From Micromonospora echinospora (lineage in GTDB: Bacteria > Actinomycetota > Actinomycetes > Mycobacteriales > Micromonosporaceae), in contig NZ_JACHJC010000001.1 in NCBI RefSeq assembly GCF_014203425.1, positions 4,924,001 to 4,988,000 of the forward strand: a stretch of 64,000 bases of DNA, in the 5' to 3' direction. The notes beneath the pieces are model-generated. The model was given only the letters and a program-made list of their open reading frames with translations. It ran no database searches and had not been told where the DNA came from. Position 1 is the stretch's first letter. Each line of letters begins with the position of its first letter. Below are positions 24,869 through 33,484 of this stretch, one piece after another. The translations under genes and the position numbers were made by a program.

Positions 24869-26185
24869 TCAGTAGTAGAGGAGCGCTTTGCTCCAGTCCT
24901 CGTCCGGACCGAACAGGCTGCGTGGCTTCACCACGTCCGGCATGCTGGTCAGCGCGTCGAGCGGGATCAGGGTTCCCGGCGCCAGGCCGGTGACCTCGCT
25001 GTCCACGCCGAAGGCGGCCCGGATCGCGGCGGTCAGCTCCGCCTCGGCGGCGACCCGGTGCGCGGCGGCCACCTCGATCTCGACCCGCAGCAGCGCCGGC
25101 TCCGCCTTGGCCCGCCAGAACATCACCCGGTACGCCTCCGGCAGGGAGAAGACCAGTTCCTCCAGCTGGTGCTGGGTGATGGTGGTGCCGCCGACCCGGT
25201 AGCCGAACGCCGACCGGCCGAGCACCCGCACGGTGGGCAGCTTCCAGCCGCATCCGCAGTCGTCGTAGGAGACCGACACGTTGTCTTCCAGGTTGTACCG
25301 CAGCAGCGGCATCGCCTCCCGGAACAGCGGTGTGACCACGAGCTGGCCGGCGCCGTCCGCGCGGACGGCGCCGGTGTCCGGGTCGTACACCTCGAACAGC
25401 GCCCGGTCGGCCCACAGGTGCAGGCGGCCCTCGGGGCACTCCCCGGCCAGGCTGCCGGTCTCCGTCGAGCCGTACTCCTCGATGACCGGCACCCCCCACA
25501 GGCGGCTGATCCGCCGCCGGCGGGCGTCGGTCATCGGCTCGCCGCCGACGAACAGCGCGCGCAGCGCCGGGAAGTCGATGTCGGGCCGGTGCCCGGCCGC
25601 GATCGCCGCGGCGGCCCAGATCAGGCATTCCGTCGGCACCGACCAGGTGAGCGTGACGTCCAGGTCGTGCATCACCCGGACCACCCGGGCGTACGGCATC
25701 GCCAGCGACCGGTTGTCGCCGGGCACCACTGTGGCCCCGCGCAGCCGGGCGGCGGCGTGAGCGAGATGCCCGGTCAGCAGCAGCGCGTACGGCGTGCGGA
25801 CCAGGAAGACGTCGTCGGCGGACATGCCGATCCACTTGCGGGCGAAGCGCTCCGCCAGGTCGGTCCAGTCCTCCGCGGTGTAGTAGGAGGGGGTGGGCTT
25901 CCCGGCGGTCCCACTCGACTCGTGGTAGGTCGCCAGCCGTTCGCGGGGCACGGCGAGCATGCCGAAGGGATAGTTGTCCCGCAGGTCCTGCTTGGTGGTC
26001 AGCGGCAGGTCGGCCAGGTCGGCCGGCGTCACCGGCGGCGCGCCGGACGCCAGCCGCGCCCGGTAGAACGGGGACCGGGCCGCCCAGGTGAACGTCTCCG
26101 CCAGTTGCTTCTCCTGGAGGCGCCGCAGGTCCTCGAGGCCGTGCCACTGGCCGAGCCGGGGCAGGCTCGAACTTGGCTCGCTCAC
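24869..26185 (-). CDS. phenylacetate-CoA-ligase-like adenylating enzyme
   Basis: 438 aa; GTG 26185 with AGGAGAAG upstream. The family's motifs appear in order: LPLTTKQDLRDNYPFGML, YHESSGTAGKPTPSYYT (the P-loop-like AMP site), VVPGDNRS, LFVGGEPMTDARRRR, VIEEYGSTETGSLAGEC and LLRYNLEDNVSVSYDDCGCG. Enzymes of this family activate aryl acids as acyl-AMP and often pass them to CoA. Here 3-hydroxyanthranilate is the obvious acid to activate for amide formation. No carrier protein is encoded nearby. The start overlaps the amidohydrolase stop by 4 nt. Confidence 0.87.
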   Translation of the reverse strand: MSEPSSSLPRLGQWHGLEDLRRLQEKQLAETFTWAARSPFYRARLASGAPPVTPADLADLPLTTKQDLRDNYPFGMLAVPRERLATYHESSGTAGKPTPSYYTAEDWTDLAERFARKWIGMSADDVFLVRTPYALLLTGHLAHAAARLRGATVVPGDNRSLAMPYARVVRVMHDLDVTLTWSVPTECLIWAAAAIAAGHRPDIDFPALRALFVGGEPMTDARRRRISRLWGVPVIEEYGSTETGSLAGECPEGRLHLWADRALFEVYDPDTGAVRADGAGQLVVTPLFREAMPLLRYNLEDNVSVSYDDCGCGWKLPTVRVLGRSAFGYRVGGTTITQHQLEELVFSLPEAYRVMFWRAKAEPALLRVEIEVAAAHRVAAEAELTAAIRAAFGVDSEVTGLAPGTLIPLDALTSMPDVVKPRSLFGPDEDWSKALLYY

Positions 26186-26943
26186 CGCTTCTCCTCTCCT
26201 AGCAGTCGATGCGCGTTGTCCCAGGCGACCCGCCGCCACTGCTCCGGCGGCAGTCGCAACGCCTGGAACTTGGCCAGTTCCACGGCCGGGTGCTGCAGCG
26301 GGTACTCGGAGCCGAACACCACCCGGTCGTCGCCGAGGCGGCGCAGCGCCGCCTCGGCCACGCAGGTGTAGCCGCCGGAGGTCTCCAGCGAGATGTTCGG
26401 CTCGTCCTGGATCAGGGTCAGGGCGTAAAGGTCGATGTTGCCGACGCCGCTGTGCCCGAGCACGAAGCTCACCTGCGGGAACCGGCGGCTCAGGCCGACC
26501 AGGTCGGCCACGCCCGCGCCGGGCCGGTCCAGGCAGACCACGTACACCGGATGGTCGAACTCCGCCGCCACGGCCACGAGGTCGGCGACCCGCGGGTCGG
26601 TCAGGGCGACGCCGTGGACGGCGGGTGAGATCTCCAGGCCGCGGAACTCGGCGGCGCGGGCCCGGTACGCCTCGGCCGGCCGGTGCGGGTTGGCGAAGAA
26701 GAACGGCACCAGCCGGCCGTCGGTGCCGGCGCAGGCCGCCGCCACCGCGTCGTTGTCGGCGTCGGTCTCGACGTGGCCGCCGGTGACGAGCTGGCGGGAC
26801 AGCCGGTCCAGGTCGATGGTGCCGCCCGCGCACACCACCGCCCGCGCCAGCCCGCACTCGCGCAGCGCGGCGAGCAGCCGCTCCCGCGCCCCGGGCCGGG
26901 GCGCCAGGCGTACGTGGAAGTCCAGCACCGGCTGCGCGGTCAT
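26182..26943 (-). CDS. amidohydrolase-family (TIM barrel) protein
   Basis: 253 aa. The start VLDFHVRLAPR sits where amidohydrolases have HxH, but only one His is present. Later parts fit the family: FFANPHRPAEAYRARA, VHGVALTDPRVADL, FPQVSFVLGHSGVGNIDLYAL, NISLETSGGYT, DRVVFGSEYPLQHPAVEL and WDNAHRLLG. Relatives include decarboxylases and hydrolases of aromatic acids. Its place between the ring-forming and ring-activating genes makes it a candidate for decarboxylation, or for ring closure or hydrolysis of the diazepinone amide. Metal binding may be changed by the missing His. Confidence 0.75.
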   Translation of the reverse strand: MTAQPVLDFHVRLAPRPGARERLLAALRECGLARAVVCAGGTIDLDRLSRQLVTGGHVETDADNDAVAAACAGTDGRLVPFFFANPHRPAEAYRARAAEFRGLEISPAVHGVALTDPRVADLVAVAAEFDHPVYVVCLDRPGAGVADLVGLSRRFPQVSFVLGHSGVGNIDLYALTLIQDEPNISLETSGGYTCVAEAALRRLGDDRVVFGSEYPLQHPAVELAKFQALRLPPEQWRRVAWDNAHRLLGEEKR

Positions 26944-26968
26944 CGCCCGCTCCTCTTCCCGCCGCCTG

Positions 26969-28072
26969 TCACTTCTCGATGCAGAACTCGTCGATCGGGT
27001 AGCCGACGTGCCGCTTCTCCACCGGCAGGTAACCGAGCACCTTCGTGCCGGCGGTCAGCTCGGTCACGTTGAGCACGGTGCCGCCCGGCCCGAGCACGCG
27101 CACGTGCCAGTCGTCCTGGACGATGAGGTTGACCCGTGTCCCGGAGGGGGAGACCGCGTCGATCGCCAGCAGCGGACGCGTCTCGATCTTGACCCGTCCC
27201 ACTGTGACGACGCGGGACTTCCCCTGCGAGTCCACGGCGAGCACCCGGCCGCCGGACACCAGCTCGCTGAGGTAGTTGGTCCGCCCGCCGGCGGACAGCG
27301 TGTACGAGTGCAGCGCGCCGGCGTTTACCCGGAACGGCCGGGTCGGCATGTACGGCAGCGGGTGCGTCTCGCTGCAGCACAGGATCATGCCGGTGGAGTG
27401 CGAGCCGACCAGGATGCCCTCGTCCAGACGGAAGTTCGTGCACGTGTCGACGCAGGCGCGCTCGCCCATGCCCACCCGCCGGATGCCGGTGACCTCCAGC
27501 TCCACGAGCGACAGGTCCGCCGCCGTGCTCACCGCGGCGGTCCGCAGCTCGGTGGCCTCCCCCACGGCGCGGGGCGCCAGCATCACGCCGTCCGAGCCGT
27601 GCTCCAGGACGCCGAAGACGATCTCCGCCTCCTCGACGTCGGCGACCTGGGTGATGATGCTGCCCTCCGCGCCCGCCGCGGCGGCCAGCACGATCTCCAG
27701 CGGGATCTTGGTGGGGTCGCGGAAGTACAGCAGGCTCCACCGGTCGTGGCGCGCGGACCGGCAGGCGTCCTCCAGGCTGTCCGCGTCGACGATCTCGACG
27801 AACCGGCCGAACTCCACCTCCGGGTACCGGGCCGCCAGCTCGGCGGGCTCGCCGTGCCGGGCCGGCTCGACGATCACCAGGTCGGCCGGTTCCAACTTCT
27901 CCGGCAGCGGCCCGCCCTGCGGGAACAACACCTTCTTCACCGTCGGGGGAAGCGTCTCCAGGTCGGCCGGATCGGCCGCCACGACGGCGTCCACCCGCTG
28001 GTGGACCGCCTCCTCGACGATTGCCTCCTTGGCGCCGTTGACGTTACGGATGTCCAGCCAGCACAGCTTCAC
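26969..28072 (-). CDS. 3-dehydroquinate synthase II family (GriH-like aminohydroxybenzoate synthase)
   Basis: 367 aa, GTG start with GAGGAG upstream. KLCWLDIRNVNGAKEAIVEEAVHQRVDAVVA at the N-terminus, LVELEVTGIRRVGMGERACVDTCTNFRLDEGILVGSHSTGMILCCSET and the C-terminal LGYLPVEKRHVGYPIDEFCIEK are hallmarks of the archaeal-type AroB' family. In grixazone biosynthesis GriH uses the GriI aldol product to make 3-amino-4-hydroxybenzoate. The aldolase and an aspartate kinase lie directly upstream here, so the same pathway to an aminophenol acid is expected. Confidence 0.9.
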   Translation of the reverse strand: MKLCWLDIRNVNGAKEAIVEEAVHQRVDAVVAADPADLETLPPTVKKVLFPQGGPLPEKLEPADLVIVEPARHGEPAELAARYPEVEFGRFVEIVDADSLEDACRSARHDRWSLLYFRDPTKIPLEIVLAAAAGAEGSIITQVADVEEAEIVFGVLEHGSDGVMLAPRAVGEATELRTAAVSTAADLSLVELEVTGIRRVGMGERACVDTCTNFRLDEGILVGSHSTGMILCCSETHPLPYMPTRPFRVNAGALHSYTLSAGGRTNYLSELVSGGRVLAVDSQGKSRVVTVGRVKIETRPLLAIDAVSPSGTRVNLIVQDDWHVRVLGPGGTVLNVTELTAGTKVLGYLPVEKRHVGYPIDEFCIEK

Positions 28073-28103
28073 GGGTTTCTCCTCGGTGGACGGTCAGGAA
28101 GTC

Positions 28104-28928
28104 TCAGGACGTAAGGGCGAGCCGGTCGTCGACGTCGTACCGGTCCGGCACGTGCCGCGGCTCGTGCACCAGCCGTGCCACGGCGGCGGCCATCAGGCCG
28201 GGCTGCTCGGCCTGGAACACGTTGCGGCCCATGGCCATCCCGGCCACGCCGCCGCGCAGCGCGTCCGAGACGTAGGCGAGCACCGTCGGAGTGTCGGCCG
28301 AGCGCGGGCCGCCGGCCACGATCAGCGGGATCGGGCAGCCACGCACCACCTCGGCCATCTGCTCGGGCGTGCCCACGTAGTCGGTCTTGACGATGTCGGC
28401 GCCGAGGTCGGCGGCGAGCGTCGCGGCGTGCGCCACCAGCTCCGGCGCCCGGGAGTCGGTGATCTGCGGCCCGCGGGCGTACACCATGGCCAGCAGCGGG
28501 ACGTTCCAGCGGTCGCACTCCCCGGCCACCGCCGCCAGGTCGGCGATCTGCCGCGCCTCCTGCGGTGAGCCGAGGTTGACGTGCACGCTGACCGCGTCGG
28601 CGCCCAGCCGCAGCGCCTCCTCCACGTGGGCGACCAGGTACTTCGCGTCCGGGTCCGGCGCGTGCCGGGTGCTGACGCTCAGATGCACGATCAGCGACAT
28701 GTCGCCGAACCAGCCGTGGTCGACGTGACGGAGGCTGCCCTTGTGCAGCACCACGGCGTCCACGCCGGTGCCGGCAAGTTCACCGAGCAGCGAGTTCAAA
28801 TCGCCGCGGCGCAGCGGCCCGTCGGTGACGGAGTGGTCGAGCGGGACGACGAGCAGGCGTCCGTCGCCGCGCCGGAACAGTCGGCGCAGACGCAGGCCAC
28901 GAGCGAACGAAGCGTTGAGTACGGCCAC
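28104..28928 (-). CDS. DhnA-type class I aldolase (GriI-like)
   Basis: 274 aa, GTG start. LLVVPLDHSVTDGP (the Asp of the family's first strand), VVLHKGS, SVHVNLGSPQEARQIADL, GADIVKTDYVG with the Schiff-base Lys at about 181, and PLIVAGGPRSAD are DhnA/FbaB motifs. GriI condenses aspartate semialdehyde with dihydroxyacetone phosphate to the seven-carbon precursor of 3-amino-4-hydroxybenzoate. The preceding gene encodes aspartate kinase, which would raise aspartate semialdehyde supply. Confidence 0.9.
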   Translation of the reverse strand: MAVLNASFARGLRLRRLFRRGDGRLLVVPLDHSVTDGPLRRGDLNSLLGELAGTGVDAVVLHKGSLRHVDHGWFGDMSLIVHLSVSTRHAPDPDAKYLVAHVEEALRLGADAVSVHVNLGSPQEARQIADLAAVAGECDRWNVPLLAMVYARGPQITDSRAPELVAHAATLAADLGADIVKTDYVGTPEQMAEVVRGCPIPLIVAGGPRSADTPTVLAYVSDALRGGVAGMAMGRNVFQAEQPGLMAAAVARLVHEPRHVPDRYDVDDRLALTS

Positions 28929-28943
28929 GGTTTCCTACCTCTC

Positions 28944-30227
28944 TCAGGCGGTGGCGGAACGGCGGGAGGTCAGGGGCGTGGCGTCCGCCGGCTCGGGCCG
29001 GTCGAGGCGGAACGCGCGGTGCAGGGCTTCGACGGCGTCGACGGTGCGGTCCCGCGACACGATCACCGACAGCCGCATCTGGGAGGTGGAGATCCAGCTC
29101 GTCGAGATCCCCGCCGCGGCCAGCGAAGCCATCAGCCGGGCCGTGTGCTCGGGGCGGCTGAGCAGGCCCATGCCGACCACCGACACCTTGCCGACGTTCT
29201 CGTCGAAGTGGACCCCGCCGTCGAAGGACGCGGTGAGGTCGTGCAGCGCGGTCCGCACCGCTTCGGCCTGGCTGCGGCGGATGGTGAACCCCATCCGGAA
29301 CTCGCTCTCGTAGGGTCCGGACCGGGCCACCAGGTCCGCCACCGCCCCCTGGGCGGCCAGCACCTCGAACACGTCGGGTGCCATGTCCCGGCGGCCGTCG
29401 CGGCAGTGCACCAGCACGCGGACGACATCGGTGTCGTGGGTGACCGCCACCACGGCCCGCCGGGTCTCCAGCGGCCGGTCGTCCGGCCGGTCCACGACTA
29501 TCGTTCCGGGCGCCTGCGACGACGCGTTGCGCACGCGCACTTCGACCCCTTCCATGGCGGCCAGCTCGATGCATCGGGTGTGCAGGACCCGCGCGCCGGC
29601 GAACGCCATCTCCGCCATGACGCCGGGCTCCACCCACGGCAGGCAACGCGCCGCCGGAAGGATGCGGGGGTCGGCGCTGAAGACGCCGTCCACGTCGGTG
29701 TAGATCTCGCACGCCGACGCGCGGAGCCGGGCCGCGAGCGCCACCGCTGTCGTGTCGGAGCCGCCGCGCCCCAGCGTGGCGACGTCACCGGCCCGGTCGA
29801 TTCCCTGGAATCCGGTGACCACGGCGACCTCGCCACGGCCCAGCGCCGCCTCCACCCGCGCGCCCCCGATCCGTGAGATCAGCGCGTCGCCGTGCCGGTC
29901 GGTGGTGTGGATCTCCGCCTGGTGCCCGGTCAGCGAGACGGCCGGCACTCCCAGCCCGGTCAACGCCAGCGCCATCAACGCCGCCGACTCGGACTCGCCG
30001 ACTGCGAGCAACTGGTCGAGTTCCCGGGACGGGCCCGCGGCGCCGACGTCGGCCGCCAGCCGCAGCAGGTCGTCGGTCCGGCTGCCGCGCGCCGACACGA
30101 CCACTGTCACGGCGGAGCCCCGCCGCCGCGCCTCCGCGATCCGCAGCGCGGCGTGCCGAACGCGGTCGAGGGTCTGCAACGAGGTGCCCCCGTATTTCTG
30201 GACCAGCACGTCCACAGTCGTCTTCAC
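28944..30227 (-). CDS. aspartate kinase
   Basis: 427 aa, GTG start. VQKYGGTSLQ (KYGGTS, residues 11-16) is the ATP-binding motif; SARGSRTDDLL, VAVVTGFQGID, LGRGGSDTTAVALAA, IYTDVDGVFSADPRI and MAEMAFAGARVLHTRC follow, then two ACT domains (about residues 265-410). It phosphorylates aspartate for aspartate semialdehyde. The ordinary S/T-rich feedback site (usually STS..) reads ISTSWISTS, so regulation may remain. As first gene of the operon beginning with the GriI/GriH-like pair, it is a pathway-dedicated copy. Confidence 0.92.
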   Translation of the reverse strand: MKTTVDVLVQKYGGTSLQTLDRVRHAALRIAEARRRGSAVTVVVSARGSRTDDLLRLAADVGAAGPSRELDQLLAVGESESAALMALALTGLGVPAVSLTGHQAEIHTTDRHGDALISRIGGARVEAALGRGEVAVVTGFQGIDRAGDVATLGRGGSDTTAVALAARLRASACEIYTDVDGVFSADPRILPAARCLPWVEPGVMAEMAFAGARVLHTRCIELAAMEGVEVRVRNASSQAPGTIVVDRPDDRPLETRRAVVAVTHDTDVVRVLVHCRDGRRDMAPDVFEVLAAQGAVADLVARSGPYESEFRMGFTIRRSQAEAVRTALHDLTASFDGGVHFDENVGKVSVVGMGLLSRPEHTARLMASLAAAGISTSWISTSQMRLSVIVSRDRTVDAVEALHRAFRLDRPEPADATPLTSRRSATA

Positions 30228-30255
30228 CGCCCTCGTCGTATCGGCATTGCGGTCG

Positions 30256-30302
30256 ACAGTAATCGCGGTCGATCTGTGTGGGCACTACTCGCCCGAGTAG
30301 TA
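30256..30302 (-). promoter_or_regulatory. cluster palindrome (copy c) and promoter of the aromatic-precursor operon
   Basis: CACTACTCGCCCGAGTAGTA at 30283-30302. On the minus strand 21 nt separate it from TACTGT (30261-30256), a plausible -10. From palindrome to hexamer the arrangement equals copy d: 14 variable nt then the identical 14-mer CCGCGATTACTGTC. It lies 29 nt upstream of the aspartate kinase start; the rightward PhzE-like gene (30442) is divergent and may share the site. Confidence 0.7.
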
Positions 30303-30441
30303 GCCAGCCGATTCAGTCGTTCACGCCATAACGTCGGCGCGTTACCGGAAACACGTGATGCCGTCGGCGACTTCACGTCATGTGCGACGCCTTTTGCCGG
30401 ACGCAGTATCGACAGGCGATCTCTCAGGCAAAGGGAGCGAC

Positions 30442-32427
30442 ATGGACGGGACGGAATCGAACGTGACCGGATTCCAGGATCTGCTGTCCGGTCTCGGCGG
30501 CGACGGGCGCGCCTTCGCCCTGCTGCACCGGCCCGGCGCGGCCGGGTGCGCGTACGTGGAGGTTCTGACCGGCGAGGTGTGCGACGTGGACACCCTCGGC
30601 GAGCTGCCCCTGCCCACCGAGCCGGCGAACGGCGCGCGGCACGACCTGCTCGTGGCGGTGCCGTACCGGCAGGTCACCGAACGGGGGTTCGACTGCCACG
30701 ACGACGGCGCGCCGCTGCTCGCGATGCGCGTCCACGAGCAGTTCGGGCTCGACCGCGGACAGGCGCTGGCGGGCCTGCCCGAACGCGGCGTGCCGGTGAC
30801 CGACGCCGACTTCGACCTCAGCGACGAGGACTACGCGGCGATCGTCAAGCGGGTGGTGGGTGACGAGATCGGGCTGGGCGCCGGATCCAACTTCGTCATC
30901 CGGCGCACCTTCACCGCGCGGCTGGCCGACTACTCGATCGCCACGGAACTGGCGCTCTTCCGCCGGTTGCTGACCGGCGAACTGGGTTCCTACTGGACGT
31001 TTCTGTTCCACTCCGGCGCCGGCACGTTCATCGGCGCGTCACCGGAACGACACGTCAGCATGATCGACGGAACCGTCTCGATGAATCCCATCAGCGGGAC
31101 CTACCGGCACCCCCCGGACGGCCCGGCCGTTTCCGGTCTGCTGGAATTCCTGAACGACCCGAAAGAGGCGAACGAACTCTACATGGTCGTCGACGAGGAA
31201 CTGAAAATGATGGCGCGGATGTGCGCCTCCGGCGGCCAGGTGCACGGCCCGTTCCTCAAGGAAATGGCGCGGGTGACGCACTCCGAGTACATCCTGACCG
31301 GCCGCAGCGACCTGGACGTGCGCGACGTGCTGCGGGAGACGCTGCTCGCGCCGACGGTCACCGGCAGCCCGATCGAGAACGCGTTCCGGGTCATCACCCG
31401 CCACGAGACGACCGGCCGCGGCTACTACGGCGGCGTGCTCGCGTTGATGGGCCGTGACTCGGCCGGCAGCCGTACGCTCGACTCGGCCATCATGATCCGC
31501 ACCGCCGAGATCGACGACGCGGGCACGCTCCGCCTGGGCGTCGGCGCCACCCTCGTGCGGGACTCCAAGCCGGAGTCGGAGGTGGCCGAGACGCGGGCCA
31601 AGGCGGGCGCCATGCGCGCGGCGCTCGGCCTCGGCGTCGACCCGGACGGCCCGGACGGCGGGCGGACGACGGCCGTGCGGGCGCGTTCGTCCCTGGCCAC
31701 CGACCCCCGGGTACGGCGGGCGTTGCGCGAGCGCAACACCACACTGTCGAGGTTCTGGCTCGACGGCGCGGAGCGGCGAACCCCGAACCCGGCGCTGACC
31801 GGACGCCGCGTGCTCGTCGTCGACAACGAGGACACGTTCATGGCCATGCTCGACCACCAGTTGCGGGCCCTCGGGCTGCGGTCGAGTATCGCCCGGTTCG
31901 ACAGCCGGCTGCGGCCGGAGGGATACGACCTCGTCATCGTCGGTCCCGGCCCCGGCGACCCGGGCGACCTGACCGACCCGCGTATGCGGACCCTGCGCGG
32001 GCTCACCCACGACCTGCTCGCCGGGACGGTGCCGTTCCTGTCCATCTGCCTGGGCCACCAGGTGCTCGCCGCCGAACTGGGGTTCCCCCTCGCCCGGCGC
32101 GCGGTGCCCAACCAGGGTGTGCAGAAGCGGATCGACCTGTTCGGACGGCCTGAACTCGTGGGGTTCTACAACACCTACACCGCCCGCTCCGCGCACGACG
32201 TGGTGGCCGGTGGCCGGCGGGGCCCGATCGAGATCAGCCGCAGCCCGGACACCGGGGACGTGCACGCCCTGCGCGGCCCGGGATTCCGGTCCGTCCAGTT
32301 CCACCTGGAGTCCGTCCTCACCCAGCACGGCCCACGGATCCTGGGCGACCTGCTGGTCTCCCTGCTCGCCGACGGCACGGCCGCCGCCGCGGCCGAGGCG
32401 GCGGGCGGGCGCGGGACCCGCCCGTGA
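30442..32427 (+). CDS. phzE: PhzE-like 2-amino-2-deoxyisochorismate synthase (fused TrpE/TrpG type)
   Basis: 661 aa; ATG 30442 with AAAGGGAG upstream. The chorismate-utilising part (about 1-410) has ASPERHVSMIDGTVSMNPISGTYRHP, EELKMMARMC and GRGYYGGVLALMGRDSAGSRTLDSAIMIRTA; the glutamine amidotransferase part (about 455-640) has GPGPGDPGD, the nucleophile in SICLGHQ and VQFHLES. This fusion order and length fit PhzE, which stops at 2-amino-2-deoxyisochorismate, rather than anthranilate synthase. PhzD in the divergent operon supports this. It supplies the 3-hydroxyanthranilate branch. Confidence 0.92.
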   Translation: MDGTESNVTGFQDLLSGLGGDGRAFALLHRPGAAGCAYVEVLTGEVCDVDTLGELPLPTEPANGARHDLLVAVPYRQVTERGFDCHDDGAPLLAMRVHEQFGLDRGQALAGLPERGVPVTDADFDLSDEDYAAIVKRVVGDEIGLGAGSNFVIRRTFTARLADYSIATELALFRRLLTGELGSYWTFLFHSGAGTFIGASPERHVSMIDGTVSMNPISGTYRHPPDGPAVSGLLEFLNDPKEANELYMVVDEELKMMARMCASGGQVHGPFLKEMARVTHSEYILTGRSDLDVRDVLRETLLAPTVTGSPIENAFRVITRHETTGRGYYGGVLALMGRDSAGSRTLDSAIMIRTAEIDDAGTLRLGVGATLVRDSKPESEVAETRAKAGAMRAALGLGVDPDGPDGGRTTAVRARSSLATDPRVRRALRERNTTLSRFWLDGAERRTPNPALTGRRVLVVDNEDTFMAMLDHQLRALGLRSSIARFDSRLRPEGYDLVIVGPGPGDPGDLTDPRMRTLRGLTHDLLAGTVPFLSICLGHQVLAAELGFPLARRAVPNQGVQKRIDLFGRPELVGFYNTYTARSAHDVVAGGRRGPIEISRSPDTGDVHALRGPGFRSVQFHLESVLTQHGPRILGDLLVSLLADGTAAAAAEAAGGRGTRP

Positions 32428-32433
32428 CGCCAG

Positions 32434-32449
32434 GGCGTTCAACTGTCCA
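32434..32449 (+). repeat. 16-nt direct repeat, copy 1 (StrR/NovG half-site)
   Basis: GGCGTTCAACTGTCCA occurs here and at 47334-47349. Both copies end 72 nt before a start codon on the + strand (32521 and 47421). It includes GTTCAACTG, the left half of the StrR/NovG operator; at this copy the right half is not recognisable. Confidence 0.6.
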
Positions 32450-32520
32450 TGTTGACTGCCGTCGTGGCGTCCCCGCATTCTCCCGAGAACACATCGAGGC
32501 ACCCGACCGGAGGCAACGCC

Positions 32521-32985
32521 GTGGATGAGGCCACTCCCCGATCTCCCGTCGCGGCGCGGCCCACCTGGTCGCCGGCCACCGCTCCGGTGTGGCTGGTCGG
32601 CGTGCTGGCCACCCTCGCCGGGGCCGTGGCCGCGGAGGCGTTCACGCTCGCCGCCCGGGGTTTCGGCGTACCGATGGAGGCGGCCGGCGTCTGGGAGGAG
32701 CAGGCGCAGGCGATCCCGGTGGGGGCCATCGCCCGCAGCGTCGTGCTCTGGTCGATCGGCGGAATCGTCCTGGCGGTGGTCGTGGCGCGGCGGGCCCGGC
32801 GGCCCGTGCGCGCCTTCGTGACCGGCACCGTCGCGTTCACCGTGCTGTCCCTCGCCGCGCCCGCCTTCGCCCGGGACACCGCGGTGTCGACGCAGCTGGT
32901 CCTCGCCGGCACCCACGTGATCGCCGGCGCCGTGATCATCTCCATCCTGGCCGCGCGGCTCGCCGCGTCCACCCCGCGCCGGTAA
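32521..32985 (+). CDS. small membrane protein (DUF6069-like)
   Basis: 154 aa from GTG 32521, which has CCGGAGGC upstream. Four hydrophobic segments are visible: APVWLVGVLATLAGAVAAEAFTLA, ARSVVLWSIGGIVLAVVVA, TGTVAFTVLSLAAPAFA and LAGTHVIAGAVIISILAARLA. The layout fits DUF6069-type actinobacterial proteins. It follows the PhzE-like gene by about 90 nt and carries its own StrR-half-site upstream, so it may be controlled with the cluster. Function unknown. Confidence 0.7.
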   Translation: MDEATPRSPVAARPTWSPATAPVWLVGVLATLAGAVAAEAFTLAARGFGVPMEAAGVWEEQAQAIPVGAIARSVVLWSIGGIVLAVVVARRARRPVRAFVTGTVAFTVLSLAAPAFARDTAVSTQLVLAGTHVIAGAVIISILAARLAASTPRR

Positions 32986-33000
32986 GGCACCCCGTCACCG

Positions 33001-33031
33001 CGTCGCGGCCACGGTGATCGTGGCCGCGACG
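33001..33031. terminator. terminator hairpin
   Basis: Perfect 13-bp stem CGTCGCGGCCACG (33001-33013) with 33019-33031 and a GTGAT loop. It lies between the convergent DUF6069-like and VOC-family genes. Confidence 0.8.
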
Positions 33032-33084
33032 TGGCCGGGCGTCGGTCGTCGGTCGTCGCGAGGTGGGGGGCGTCCGTCGGCGGC

Positions 33085-33474
33085 TCAGCCGCGGGCTGCC
33101 GGTTCGAACACCTCGACCAGGTTGCCCGCCGGGTCGGCGATCAGGAACTGACGGCCGCCCGGCCCGGCCACGACGTCGCTGCGCAACGTCACCCCGGCGC
33201 GCTCCAGCCGCTCCCGTTCGGCGTCGAGGTCGTCGACGATCAGGTGGATACGGTTGCGCCCGCACCCGGCCGCGTCCGCCGGGGTGACCCGGGCGCCCGA
33301 GCTGGTCGGCCCGGACAGCAGGAGCCGCAGCGGTCCGCGCACCACGTCTGCGAAGGCCGGCGGGAACGCGGTCGACACCGTGAAACCCAGGTGGGTGGTG
33401 TAGAACTCGATCGCCGCCGACACGTCGTCGACGATGTAGCGGACGCTGGCCAGGCCGTGCAGGTCTGCGGTCAT
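33085..33474 (-). CDS. VOC (glyoxalase/bleomycin-resistance) family protein
   Basis: 129 aa; ATG 33474. VRYIVDDVSAAIEFYTTHLGFTV, LRLLLSGPTSSG, IHLIVDDLDAERERLERAGVT and GGRQFLIADPAGNLVEVFEP are the paired beta-alpha-beta-beta-beta modules of the vicinal oxygen chelate fold. Candidate metal ligands (His at the start of the second module, the Glu in VEVF) are present. Substrate unknown; such proteins act as dioxygenases, isomerases or drug-binding resistance proteins. It is the last gene of an operon with a multicopper oxidase. Confidence 0.82.
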   Translation of the reverse strand: MTADLHGLASVRYIVDDVSAAIEFYTTHLGFTVSTAFPPAFADVVRGPLRLLLSGPTSSGARVTPADAAGCGRNRIHLIVDDLDAERERLERAGVTLRSDVVAGPGGRQFLIADPAGNLVEVFEPAARG

Positions 33475-33484
33475 GCGAGTCCCC

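Noticed and set aside
30442..32427. Ordinary anthranilate synthase
   Set aside because: Fused TrpE-TrpG order is shared, but the PhzD-like partner and the phenazine-type motifs favour 2-amino-2-deoxyisochorismate synthase. No trp genes are nearby.
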